Of a stretch of DNA of 64,000 nucleotides, positions 56,096 through 64,000 are shown in pieces. Each line of letters starts with the position of its first letter. The stretch's first letter is position 1. The notes beneath the pieces are model-generated. The model saw nothing but the letters and a program-made list of their open reading frames with translations, did not search any database and was not told the origin of the DNA. The stretch is taken from assembly GCA_003635315.1 (NCBI GenBank), contig PYJD01000009.1:1-64000 (forward strand). Direction: 5' to 3'. Both the position numbers and the translations under genes were made by a program. The stretch comes from Candidatus Poribacteria bacterium (GTDB taxonomy: Bacteria > Poribacteria > WGA-4E > WGA-3G).

Positions 56096-56655
56096 GTTAC
56101 ACTTTTTCCTACATTCTGTAGGATTTATTTTCGATGAAATTATGGCTTTTAGACCAGTGCTGGACTGGGTTTATTACCATTGATTTTGAAGAAAGCACAA
56201 TTATGCATTTTCTGATTTTGTGTTATTTCTGTTTTTGATCTGATTTTTCACATATGTTAATATTATGTTGGCAATTATTAGTTTATAGCTGATAGTTGTC
56301 AGTTGTTGGTTATCAGTTAATTGAATTTCTGAACAAGGTTTTACTGTATATCTCAGGGTCTTTTTTTGAGACATATCTATATATTTTCTGATCCAGAATG
56401 TGTTGAATTTAATTGAGAAAGTTACGATATCGTAACATTTTGCATAATTATCTTTCATTTAGAAATAGTATTATCCTTGATTTTTAGTTTTTCAAGTTTT
56501 TCAAGTTGGTTTTTTAGAATCTCGGTATTTGAAGTGTCTTGCAGTAAGTCTGGCACTGTGTTCATAGCGAATTACTATAAGCAGGTGATTTTTTAAAAAT
56601 TTGAAAAACTTGAAAACTGTGTTCTTGGGTCAATCTGCTATTAACCGAGTAGGGT
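56096..56655 (-). ncRNA. Palindromic transcribed element, copy C (candidate structured RNA)
   Basis: The most diverged copy. Landmarks in the order of copies A and B: GTTACACTTTTT plus hairpin CCTACA-TTC-TGTAGG (56096-56122), hairpin CCAGT-GCTGG-ACTGG (56154-56168), the box CTGATTTTGTGTTATT (56212-56227), and GTTACGATATCGTAAC (56421-56436), here a perfect palindrome. The first hairpin has different stem bases from copies A and B but still pairs, a sign of selected structure. Predicted transcription runs leftward from about 56655. Confidence 0.5.
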
Positions 56656-56661
56656 AACGGG

Positions 56662-56690
56662 ATTGTATAGAATTGTCCGATGTTTATCAT
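56662..56690 (-). promoter_or_regulatory. Candidate promoter of element copy C
   Basis: On the minus strand, ATGATA (56690-56685), a 17-base spacer and TACAAT (56667-56662). The -35 box is weak, but the spacing and the distance to the GTTACG palindrome (226 bp) match copy B. Confidence 0.4.
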
Positions 56691-57035
56691 TTTAGATTTA
56701 GAATTATAATTTATCATAACATAATAGACCTTTGTTATTTATATATCACATTATACATGATGGTATTATAACATATACACAAATGATATTGCAACATAAT
56801 TTTTCACTTATGTTACATTAGATGTTCGTGTATCGATTTTCTTCATTATTTTTTTATCTGAGACGCGGATTTCGAATAATGAATGTGTGGTATTCTGAAT
56901 TGATGTGTAAAATAGAACATATTAATAGTCGTTAAAACATGGTATGGGTTTCAGGGGAATGGTAATATGTGGTAATATATTATTCTACAACAGCGTTAAA
57001 GAAATCAGAATAATAGATGACAAGGAGATCTCGCA

Positions 57036-58242
57036 ATGACTAAAATACATTTTCGAATTTTTATACTAACATCATTTATAATGTTTGCAGTTTTTTTTAC
57101 TTTCATTTGCTTGGGATAGTGAAGCGCAGCAAATGCAGACGACAGTTTCAGGTCGAATAGTTGATATTCAAAAAAATCCTATGTCTGGAATAGAGATTGG
57201 AATCCAACCTATTGATATAACAAAGTCAGATCGGTATCCATCTATTTATGGTGAAATTGCCTTGAGAACCAGAACTGATAGTAATGGAGATTTTTCAATC
57301 TCTGGTATCTCATCAGTTCCAGTTGAATTTAAGCTTCTACCGGTAGATATGGCAAATTATATGATTAAGACTATTGATGTAGGTGGGGTTACCCTGTATT
57401 CCCATAGATATTTCGGTTTTAGTCGGATGCCAATCGGAATTACGAAAGGGCAGCATCTCAAGAACATGCTTTTTACTGTGGAACCTCGTATGAAAATTAG
57501 TGGTCAAATTATATTTAATGATGGAACACCACTCCGTAATAGACCAGTAAAGTTAGACCTAAGACCGTCTTATCTATGGGAGAGTCTTAGAAGTAGGATG
57601 GATGGATCGATAATGACAGATAAAGAAGGATACTTCACTGAGTTCGTTCGTGGTGCTGCAACCTATACATTGTCTGTAGAGTATTTTAATTTATCTGCAT
57701 TTTCAGATCCAATTGTGCTTCAAGATGGAGATCAATATGATAAATTGGTGTTGAAACTCAGTGAGGATACAGGTAAACCAAATAGGCAAATGGTCGATTC
57801 TGACAATGAAGAATTCGATCGATGGAGAGCAATGCAGGAGGTTTGGGTGGTTAACCCTGCAAATGGTCATGCATACAAGACAATACGTTGTAAAAGCTGG
57901 TGGCAAGCAAAGAGAAAAGCTGAGGAGGAAGACGCGTATCTTGTATCTATCAACAATGTTGAGGAACAAAATTGGATAGAAAGTCTGTTTTCTCAGAACG
58001 ATTTCTATTGGATTGGTTTACGACTAACAAGCAAAGGTGAGAAGTGGCATAATAAAGAACAGATAGCATATTCTAACTTTGCTCAAAATACAGAAGTATT
58101 GACATCCAATTCTGAGAATAAGCATGTTGTTTTAGATGCAGCGACAAAGAAATGGATTGGAATTAACAAAGGTAGTCCATTCCAACAATTTGTCCAAGAT
58201 GCAATTATTGAGAAAGATGAAGTTCAAGTAAATTCCGATTAG
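57036..58242 (+). pseudogene. Exported C-type lectin protein, frameshifted in the signal peptide
   Basis: The true start is probably ATG 57036 (GGAG upstream), opening a signal peptide MTKIHFRIFILTSFIMFAVF. That frame stops at 57117-57119. Removing one T from the T8 run at 57091-57098 joins it to the long frame (TTG 57085 onwards), giving ...FAVFLLSFAWDSEAQ. The joined protein would have a CNA-B or carboxypeptidase-regulatory-like domain (SGRIVDIQKNPMSGIEIG), a second such domain (KISGQIIFNDGTPLRNRPVK), and a C-terminal C-type lectin fold (VSINNVEEQNWIESLF, FYWIGLR). The tract could be a sequencing error, a mutation or a phase-variable switch. Paralogue of the next gene. Confidence 0.75.
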
Positions 58243-58308
58243 ATTTGCAGTTTTAGAATGATACATGACCGATATCTTAGCAAATAGTTATACTATGATA
58301 GTATTCTA

Positions 58309-58421
58309 ATACCGTTTCTATTAATTTTTTGTCCATTGCCTATTATTAGAAATGAAGCGGAATGTGGCACAAACTGGAAAGTTTATGCTACAAGAGAGAC
58401 ATCATATATCGGAAATGGTAT
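58309..58421. repeat. ATACCGTTTCT / GGAAATGGTAT terminal-inverted-repeat element
   Basis: A 113-bp element with 11-bp imperfect inverted ends and one copy of the AATGTGGCACAAACTGGAAA unit that is repeated three times at 61.2 kb. It lies just upstream of the next gene's ribosome-binding site and may affect its expression. Confidence 0.8.
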
Positions 58422-58452
58422 AAGTCACTTTCCAACAGTAGGAGATTTTATT

Positions 58453-59817
58453 ATGATTAGCTCAAATTCAATGAAAAACACATGGGTACTTTTTGTATTC
58501 CTCACTATTTATATATTCTTTTGTTATATGAATCTGTGTGTTGCTGATGAATTATCAAGAATAAATGGACGCGTAATTAATATCAATGGTGAACCCGTTG
58601 AAGGGGCATCAATTGTCCTCTTTTCTGTAACACTAAGGGATGGTCGTGTTGTTCCATTACGATTCACTCGTGGGTTAAATTATCCTTCATTTCAACCGAA
58701 ACCTGATGAATTGGATGGTGAACAACTTGATTTTAATGAGATTGAAAAACGGCTTTCAGTAACACCTATGGCAAAAACGGATGCTGATGGACAATTTAAC
58801 ATTAGCAAAGTCTATCAGGGAATGTATCAGATTGGTATTGGCAAAGAGAAAATACCTACTCAAGAGATGCATTTAAGGAACACTGATGTGCAAATATATA
58901 CGATACGGATTGGAGATGCAAAGATATTTCCACAAATGACATCAAGGGCAGAAGAAGATATTGTAATTGGTGTCAAAAATGAAACGAATATTGACGACAT
59001 AGAAATTACTGTAAAATTCCTTAAGCGATTAGAGGGTAAAGTTGTTTACAAAGATGGGATCCCATTTTCAAATAAACGGATTAGTATTTATTTGCGATAT
59101 TCCCAATTAGATGGTACAGGACCCCGTCAATTAAGTGTTACAGGCTCCCGTCAATTAAGTGGTACAGTTGCCACTGATAACGAAGGAAATTTCGTTTATT
59201 ACATTAATCAATCTGGCGTATATACACTATACGCGCGTTATAGGGGACATAATACTGTATCAGGATTTGTAAATATGATAGAGGAAGGTGAATATAACCC
59301 TGTGGTTTTGTCGTTTGATGACATTACTCATAAACAAAGCACTACAGAATTTGCTATGCCAGAAACCCCGATAATGTATTTTGGTGTACTAAATGTATGG
59401 GTCATCAATCCTGAGAATCAGCATCTATACAAGAGAATATCATGTAAGGACTGGGATGATGCACAAGAACAAGCTGCCAAAGAAGATGCTCATCTTGTAA
59501 CAATTAATAGCGAAAGTGAACAGATTTGGCTTGAGGTATTCTTTAAACGCGGTCCGAGTTGGATAGGATTGACTGACATTGAGACAGAAGGTGAATGGAA
59601 ATGGGATACAGGTGAACCGCTTACATATACAAATTGGATTGATGAAGCATGGTATCCAAACGAACTTGAGGATAGCGAGAAGAATTATGCCATCATCTCC
59701 TATGCAGATGGTAAATGGGATGCCATTGGGAGAGGACATCCAGTATGGCAAGATACACGTACAGCAATTATTGAGAAGGATGGATTAAAAGCTAAAAAAC
59801 CTGAGAAAAATCGGTAG
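58453..59817 (+). CDS. Exported C-type lectin domain protein
   Basis: The ATG at 58453 has AGGAG 8 bases upstream and gives 454 residues. A longer frame from 58336 would begin inside a repeat element. Domains: a signal segment (about 7-32), a CNA-B or carboxypeptidase-regulatory-like domain (INGRVININGEPVEGASIVL), a second beta domain (LEGKVVYKDGIPFSNKRISI), and a C-terminal C-type lectin (LVTINSESEQIWLEVFF, SWIGLTDIETEGEWKW, LTYTNW). The middle carries a 24-bp in-frame tandem repeat (TGPRQLS / TGSRQLS, about 59116-59163). It is a paralogue of the preceding gene; the ligand is unknown. Confidence 0.85.
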   Translation: MISSNSMKNTWVLFVFLTIYIFFCYMNLCVADELSRINGRVININGEPVEGASIVLFSVTLRDGRVVPLRFTRGLNYPSFQPKPDELDGEQLDFNEIEKRLSVTPMAKTDADGQFNISKVYQGMYQIGIGKEKIPTQEMHLRNTDVQIYTIRIGDAKIFPQMTSRAEEDIVIGVKNETNIDDIEITVKFLKRLEGKVVYKDGIPFSNKRISIYLRYSQLDGTGPRQLSVTGSRQLSGTVATDNEGNFVYYINQSGVYTLYARYRGHNTVSGFVNMIEEGEYNPVVLSFDDITHKQSTTEFAMPETPIMYFGVLNVWVINPENQHLYKRISCKDWDDAQEQAAKEDAHLVTINSESEQIWLEVFFKRGPSWIGLTDIETEGEWKWDTGEPLTYTNWIDEAWYPNELEDSEKNYAIISYADGKWDAIGRGHPVWQDTRTAIIEKDGLKAKKPEKNR

Positions 59818-59997
59818 CTTGAAGGATTATAATATCATTTCCAAAAGACAATGTCTTTTTATTGTGGCATAAACTGTCAGTTTTGCTTTCCTGTTTCATT
59901 CCTATCAGCTGGTAATGTTGTATTGACATTTTCTATATAAACATATCGTCCCTACCAAATCAACGCCAAATGCGCGAAATCAAGGAATCAACGGTAT

Positions 59998-60078
59998 GAA
60001 TGCCATTTAGGCATTCCCCCCAAATCAACACCGAATCCGCGTGTGGAATTCGGTGGGTATGAATGCCATTAGGCATTC
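59998..60078. repeat. Three-hairpin cluster
   Basis: Hairpin 1 GAATGCC / GGCATTC (59998-60016), hairpin 2 CACCGAAT / ATTCGGTG (60029-60055), hairpin 3 again GAATGCC / GGCATTC (60061-60078). The outer hairpins are near-identical direct repeats preceded by GGTAT. No known element was recognised. Confidence 0.8.
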
Positions 60079-60143
60079 CCCGGGCATTTATCGGGACTGA
60101 AGACGCTCATAAAATGGAATAATCTTCTCAAGTTGACAGCTAT

Positions 60144-60275
60144 GGTTCGGTTTCAAACCGAACCTACCATGTCAGGGAAATGTGCTAAATTTACGCCTAT
60201 GGAGCGGTTCCAAACCGCTGCTACTGGGTGGGGTGCATGGTGTTAATATGTCATAATATTTCTTGGAAATGGTAT
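60144..60275. repeat. Composite repeat related to 2-60 and 17782-17870
   Basis: 60144-60202 is the near-exact reverse complement of 2-60. 60196-60275 matches 17782-17870 in reverse. Both contain AGCGGTT-type or GGTTCGG-type palindromes and the phrase GCTAAATTTACGCCTATGG. The pieces are evidently dispersed repeats that insert or copy as modules. Confidence 0.85.
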
Positions 60276-60351
60276 TAGTATAGAAACCTTCTTTTTTGTT
60301 GGTTTTTCTATTTTCACATATGTAATATTATATGTGTATTATGTTAAAAAT

Positions 60352-60937
60352 GTTACACTTTTTGACACATTGTGTGTCATTAGTAAAACGGCTGTCCGCC
60401 CTGTCACAGACTGTGTTCATCGGTGTTTTTTTTAGAATAGTAAAATTTCTTAAATTGTATGATTTTGTGTCCTTCTTCTATTTTTTCTAAGACCATCTGA
60501 TACATACTTTTGTAATACAATTTCTAAAAAATAATATCTCATTATTATTGAAATATAACCTTTTAGGTTGTTAGCTATTAGATGGTATCTCCAAAAACCA
60601 TCCATTCGGTTTTTTTCTCAGAAATGGTGTAGGTGATGCTGTTGTTTTTAAGATTATTTTGAATGTATTGGATAGTCATTAGAAAGTGTCCTGTTATTTG
60701 TAAAAAGTTACGAAATCGTAACTTTTTTCTGTCACCCCAATTTTAGTATAGTCGCTGTGATGTTAGTATCTGTCAGTGTTTACAGGCAATTTACGAATTA
60801 GATTTAAAAAAACAAAAAAGTACACTTGGTGGATTCCTTCGTAGTACATATCTCATTAATCTTATCATTTAGGTTTGTAGACATCTGAGATTTTATTTTC
60901 ATTTCACAACAACTCTTCATGTGGTGTTTTTATTGTA
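60352..60937 (-). ncRNA. Palindromic transcribed element, copy B (candidate structured RNA)
   Basis: Landmarks: GTTACACTTTTTGACACA...TGTGTC hairpin (60352-60379), hairpin CACAG-A-CTGTG (60405-60415), the box ATGATTTTGTGTC (60460-60472), GTTACGAAATCGTAAC (60707-60722) flanked by A and T runs, then TCTGTCACCCC and TTTTAGTATA (60727-60750), which match copy A almost exactly. Transcription is predicted leftward from about 60937; the first terminator-like palindrome would give an RNA of about 235 nt. Confidence 0.55.
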
Positions 60938-60943
60938 ATATAT

Positions 60944-60972
60944 ATAGTAACATAATAAAAATAGGGTGTCAA
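60944..60972 (-). promoter_or_regulatory. Candidate sigma70 promoter of element copy B
   Basis: On the minus strand, TTGACA (60972-60967), a 17-base spacer and TACTAT (60949-60944). It has the same placement relative to the GTTACG palindrome (222 bp) as in the other copies. Confidence 0.65.
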
Positions 60973-61151
60973 GGAAAAAGTTATATTCTATGATACTATA
61001 GTGAAGTTTTGTCAGAATCGCGGATTTCGCGGATGTGAAACCCTTCCCCTACGATAAGTATATGGACAGGTTTACCAAAACATTTATTGAATCTACATAT
61101 AGTTTGTGCTACAAAAAAGAGAAAGATTCATTTATAAATGGTATAATAGTA

Positions 61152-61380
61152 ATACCATTTCTATTAATTTTTGTCCCATTATCTATTGTTAGAAACGTAG
61201 CGTAATGTGGCACAAACTGGAAAGTTTATGCTACAAGAGAGACATTATATAAATGAAGCGTAATGTGGCACAAACTGGAAAGTTTATGCTACAAGAGAGA
61301 CATTATATAAATGAAGCGTAATGTGGCACAAACTGGAAAGTTTATGCTACAAGAGAGACATTATATATCAGAAATGGTAT
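61152..61380. repeat. ATACCATTTCT / AGAAATGGTAT element with three 58-bp tandem units
   Basis: The 11-bp ends (61152-61162 and 61370-61380) are perfect inverted repeats. Inside are three tandem 58-bp units starting at 61201, 61259 and 61317, each containing AATGTGGCACAAACTGGAAA. The units are almost identical, so the expansion is recent. The element lies 75 bp upstream of the restriction gene. Confidence 0.9.
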
Positions 61381-61454
61381 AAATAGATGTAGATCCCAAT
61401 TCAGAGATCGCGCTTACAAACAATTATCACATCGTCCTTATTGGAACACATTAT

Positions 61455-62039
61455 ATGAACCAAAACCATATCAAATCTGCATTAGCAGAAATGCCGACTG
61501 GCGACCTGTTAGAAGAAACAATTAACTTTCTATCCATTTTAGGTTACCGTAGTGAGAAGAGACTGAAACTTTCTGGAGATATAGACGAGTTTTTTGAACA
61601 ATTCCCAGCACCCAACCCAAACACCAAGACCGAACAAGATTTCCATCAAAACGCAAAATCCGCACATATCATCTTCCAATTTACCGAAGATGAAATCGTT
61701 GATGATCAGCAGCTTCAGTTGCTTGAATCTCCTTCTTTTGATGATAGTAATAACCTATGTTTCCTGTTCTGTGCGGTTGAACTGAAAGATGAAGACTACT
61801 CCCGCACGAAATACTCGGAATTCACACGGGAAATCAATAAGAGATTTTTTGCACCGACTGTTGTATTTTTCCGTGCAGGAGAACATCTGACGATTGCCTT
61901 TGCAGATCGGCGTCCGAGTATAACGGATGCGGATCGTGATGTTTTAGGGCAGGTCACGCTTATCAAAGACATCAGGCTTAATCACACAGAACAAGACCCA
62001 CACCGCGCACATCTGGAAATTCTCTCCGAACTCTCTTGA
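61455..62039 (+). pseudogene. Type IIG restriction-modification enzyme, N-terminal part before a frameshift
   Basis: The first 194 residues of a large Eco57I-like restriction-modification protein. The block CAVELKDEDYSRTKYSEFTR, REINKRFFAPTVVFF and DVLGQVTLIKDIRLNHTE match, from memory, the N-terminal region of long class I SAM-dependent methylase/nuclease proteins, and HRAHLEILSELS is the usual junction to the next part. The frame stops at 62037-62039. Adding one CT to the CTCTCT run at 62031-62036 restores GAA CTC TCT CTT GAC CAG (ELSLDQ) and joins the next feature. So this is one gene split by a dinucleotide indel or a sequencing error. Confidence 0.8.
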
Positions 62040-62040
62040 C

Positions 62041-64000
62041 CAGTGTATTCAGTGGATGAATGACAACAGAAAACCGCAGAACTTTGATGGATTACTCGCT
62101 GCATGGCTCGCAAAACTGAATACAGAAGAACTAAACAAACAATTCTATCGCAAACTATTTACATGGTATGAATGGATAGTTGGCGATGATAATGTCCAGT
62201 TTCCAACAGACGAGAACCGCGTCATCAAACGAGAGGAACATGTCATTCGACTCATCACACGTTTACTCTTCATTTGGTTTATCAAGAAAAAGGGTTTGGT
62301 TGCGGAGGAACTTTTTAACAGATATGAAGTGCTTGAGTTGTTAGAAGAGGATGACCTTGAAGATGGGGATTCCTACTATCGTGTTGTGCTACAAAACCTG
62401 TTCTTCGCTACCTTAAACACTGAAATAGGGAGGCGTAAATTTAGCACTGAAGGCTACACCACTAATCGGGATTTCTCACGATATCGGTACAGAAGACAGA
62501 TGAACGACCCAGACAGACTGCTCTCACTTTTTGCACAAACTCCTTTCATCAATGGTGGTTTGTTTGATTGTTTGGATACTTGGGAAGCAACTGGCGAAAA
62601 TAGTTACCGAATAGACTGCTTTTCTGATAATCAATACCACAGCTTAAGTATTCCTAATCGGGTCTTTTTTGATGAGAAAAGAGGATTGATCCTACTTCTT
62701 CAACATTACAAGTTCACCGTTGAGGAGAACACCCCTATAGATCAGGAGGTTGCACTTGATCCAGAACTACTCGGTAGGGTGTTTGAAAACCTACTCGCAG
62801 CTATCAACCCAGAAACGGGAGAGACTCCACGTAGGATGACAGGTTCCTACTACACACCACGCGCCATTGTTGACTATATGGTAGACGAGGTATTGGTCGC
62901 CTCGCTATCTCAACAGTGTCAACCCACTGAAGACAATGACATCGATTGGGAGGAACGGTTGCACTATCTATTTAATTATGCGAAAGTATCTGATGATGAA
63001 AATGTATGGTTTGACGATCGCGAAACTACGGATATTGTCATGAGCATTTCTCAACTCAAGATATTGGACCCAGCGGTTGGTTCGGGGGCGTTTCCGATGG
63101 GGGTGCTACACAAACTCACACTTGCACTCCGACGACTTGATCCTGATAATACAAAATGGGAAGCACTACAAAAGAGAATTGCTATTGAACGTTCAGAGAA
63201 AGCTTACAACATCCCCAGTCAACAGGAACGTGAAGAGGAACTCAGGGAAATTAGTGAGACGTTTGAGCATTACCGAGACTCTGATTTCGGACGGAAGTTG
63301 TATCTGATTCAGAATAGTATCTTCGGTGTGGACATACAACCGATTGCCTGCCAGATAGCTAAACTCCGATTTTTCATCTCACTTGCGATTGAACAGGAAC
63401 CTGACAGAGATGCAGAGAACTTTGGGATTAAACCGTTGCCGAATTTGGAGACACGGTTTGTTGCTGCGAATACGTTGATAGGTTTCAGCACACAACGCAC
63501 CCTTACGACTGAAAGAGCAGTGGATTTGGAACGAGAACTGCGTGACAACCGGGAACAACATTTCCATGCCACCACACGTAAACGCAAACGTGAATGTAGT
63601 GATGAAGACAAAAGACTCCGCGCAGAATTGGCAACAGAACTACAGGAATTGGGTATGAACACTGCAGATGCAGAGAAAATTGCGGAGTGGGACATCTATG
63701 GCCAAAACGAAAAAGCGGATTGGTTTGACCCAGAATGGATGTATGGCATCACGGATGGGTTTGACGTCGTCATCGGCAACCCACCTTATATTCAACTCCA
63801 AAGAGACGGAGGTAGATTGGCGAATCTGTATCAATCATGCGGATTTGACACTTTCACAAGGATGGGTGACATCTATTGTCTGTTCTATGAAAAAGGACAT
63901 AAGTTGTTAAATGGAACGGGACATCTCAGTTTCATAACGTCTAACAAGTGGATACGAGCGGGATATGGTAAGAAATTGAGAGATTATTTCATATCTTTCA
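62041..64000 (+). pseudogene. Type IIG restriction-modification enzyme, main part (partial, runs off the window)
   Basis: An open frame continues from the frameshift to the last base, about 650 codons with no stop; its first ATG is at 62056. It carries MTGSYYTPRAIVDYMVDE, the SAM-binding motif I LKILDPAVGSGAFPMGVLHK (about 63055-63112), a FGVDIQPIACQIAKLRFF block, and catalytic motif IV VIGNPPYIQLQ (about 63769-63801). This is the gamma-class N6-adenine methylase of Eco57I-type enzymes. The target-recognition and C-terminal regions lie beyond the window. If the upstream frameshift is real, the protein lacks its nuclease-side N-terminus and might act only as a methylase. Confidence 0.85.

Larger units (their letters stand above)
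55439..57035. other. Noncoding repeat region
   Basis: About 1.6 kb without a supported gene. It contains five copies of a short AATCTAACAGAATGTG repeat (55688-55825) and copy C of the palindromic element (56096-56436) with a promoter-like pair on the minus strand (56662-56690). An 85-codon frame (56201-56458, minus) lies wholly inside copy C and is not considered a gene. AT-rich single-copy DNA fills the rest. Confidence 0.75.
59818..61454. other. Noncoding repeat region
   Basis: About 1.6 kb without a supported gene. From left to right: a partial short-element copy (59836-59905), a three-hairpin cluster (59998-60078), two composite repeats inverted relative to 2-60 and 17782-17870 (60144-60275), copy B of the palindromic element (60352-60937) with its promoter, and the 61152-61380 inverted-repeat element with tandem expansion. 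It separates the lectin genes from the restriction gene. Confidence 0.8.

Noticed and set aside
56201-56458. 85-codon minus-strand open frame
   Set aside because: It lies within element copy C, has no ribosome-binding site or domain, and is not preserved in copies A and B.
58365-58390. Possible sigma54 promoter at TGGCACAAACTGGAAA
   Set aside because: The -24-like TGGCAC is present but no GC lies at the required distance; the sequence is part of the repeat element.
61201-61374. Possible CRISPR array from three regularly spaced units
   Set aside because: The full 58-bp unit is repeated without unique spacers, so it is a tandem duplication.
1-64000. Search for rRNA and tRNA genes
   Set aside because: No cloverleaf with conserved TTCGA-type loop or rRNA landmark was recognised by eye; a covariance-model scan would be decisive.

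Overview
The window looks like a chromosomal segment of an AT-rich, Gram-negative-type bacterium, most probably Candidatus Poribacteria or a close relative. This is inferred from gene content; no marker gene such as 16S rRNA is present. Evidence for a lipid A outer membrane is a TonB-dependent receptor, an LpxC-FabZ fusion and LpxA. The Poribacteria/Planctomycete flavour comes from two phytanoyl-CoA dioxygenases, a GH172 (DUF2961) protein, LamG, dockerin and C-type lectin exported proteins, a mandelate racemase-type dehydratase with TIM-barrel isomerases, and an ECF sigma factor fused to a WD40 propeller.

Layout. 1-5.2 kb: repeats, a TonB receptor, and the convergent sigma-WD40 gene. 5.4-10.2 kb: a leftward unit glpK - sensor kinase - sigma54-type response regulator. 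10.6-14.6 kb: two exported proteins (SpoIVB/S55 type and a beta-propeller) ending in a clear intrinsic terminator. 15-17.6 kb: bioA overlapping an unusual ferredoxin-membrane fusion. 17.6-19.3 kb: repeat-rich noncoding DNA. 19.3-25.8 kb: hisC, ispG and an envelope polysaccharide set (GT39, GT4, deacetylase, methyltransferase) meeting uppP tail to tail. 26.8-32.4 kb: LamG, a helical protein, a BatA/VWA protein, dockerin-thioredoxin and a lipoyl E2. 32.4-38.3 kb: oxidoreductase, gamma carbonic anhydrase, an ABC exporter with a PspA-like partner, and a solitary DNA methylase. 38.5-42.3 kb: ruvX, mltG, lpxC-fabZ, lpxA. 42.3-43.5 kb: an inserted, frameshifted Uma2 gene followed by a second decayed lpxA 3' end. 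43.5-55.4 kb: mostly leftward catabolic and exported genes. 55.4-64 kb: an accessory region of repeats, two lectin paralogues (one with a frameshift in its signal peptide) and a frameshifted type IIG restriction-modification gene running off the right edge. That last gene is open to the final base.

The most notable undescribed signal is a dispersed noncoding element in three copies (about 18.28-18.90, 56.10-56.69 and 60.35-60.97 kb). The copies share hairpins whose stems differ in sequence but still pair. Each has a sigma70-like promoter at the same end, reading towards a terminator-like palindrome about 220-250 bases away. I read it as a family of transcribed structured elements (small RNA or mobile non-coding element). 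A second short element family bounded by ATACCATTTCT / AGAAATGGTAT has expanded by 58-bp tandem repeats next to the restriction gene. No rRNA, tRNA, CRISPR array or prophage was recognised by eye.
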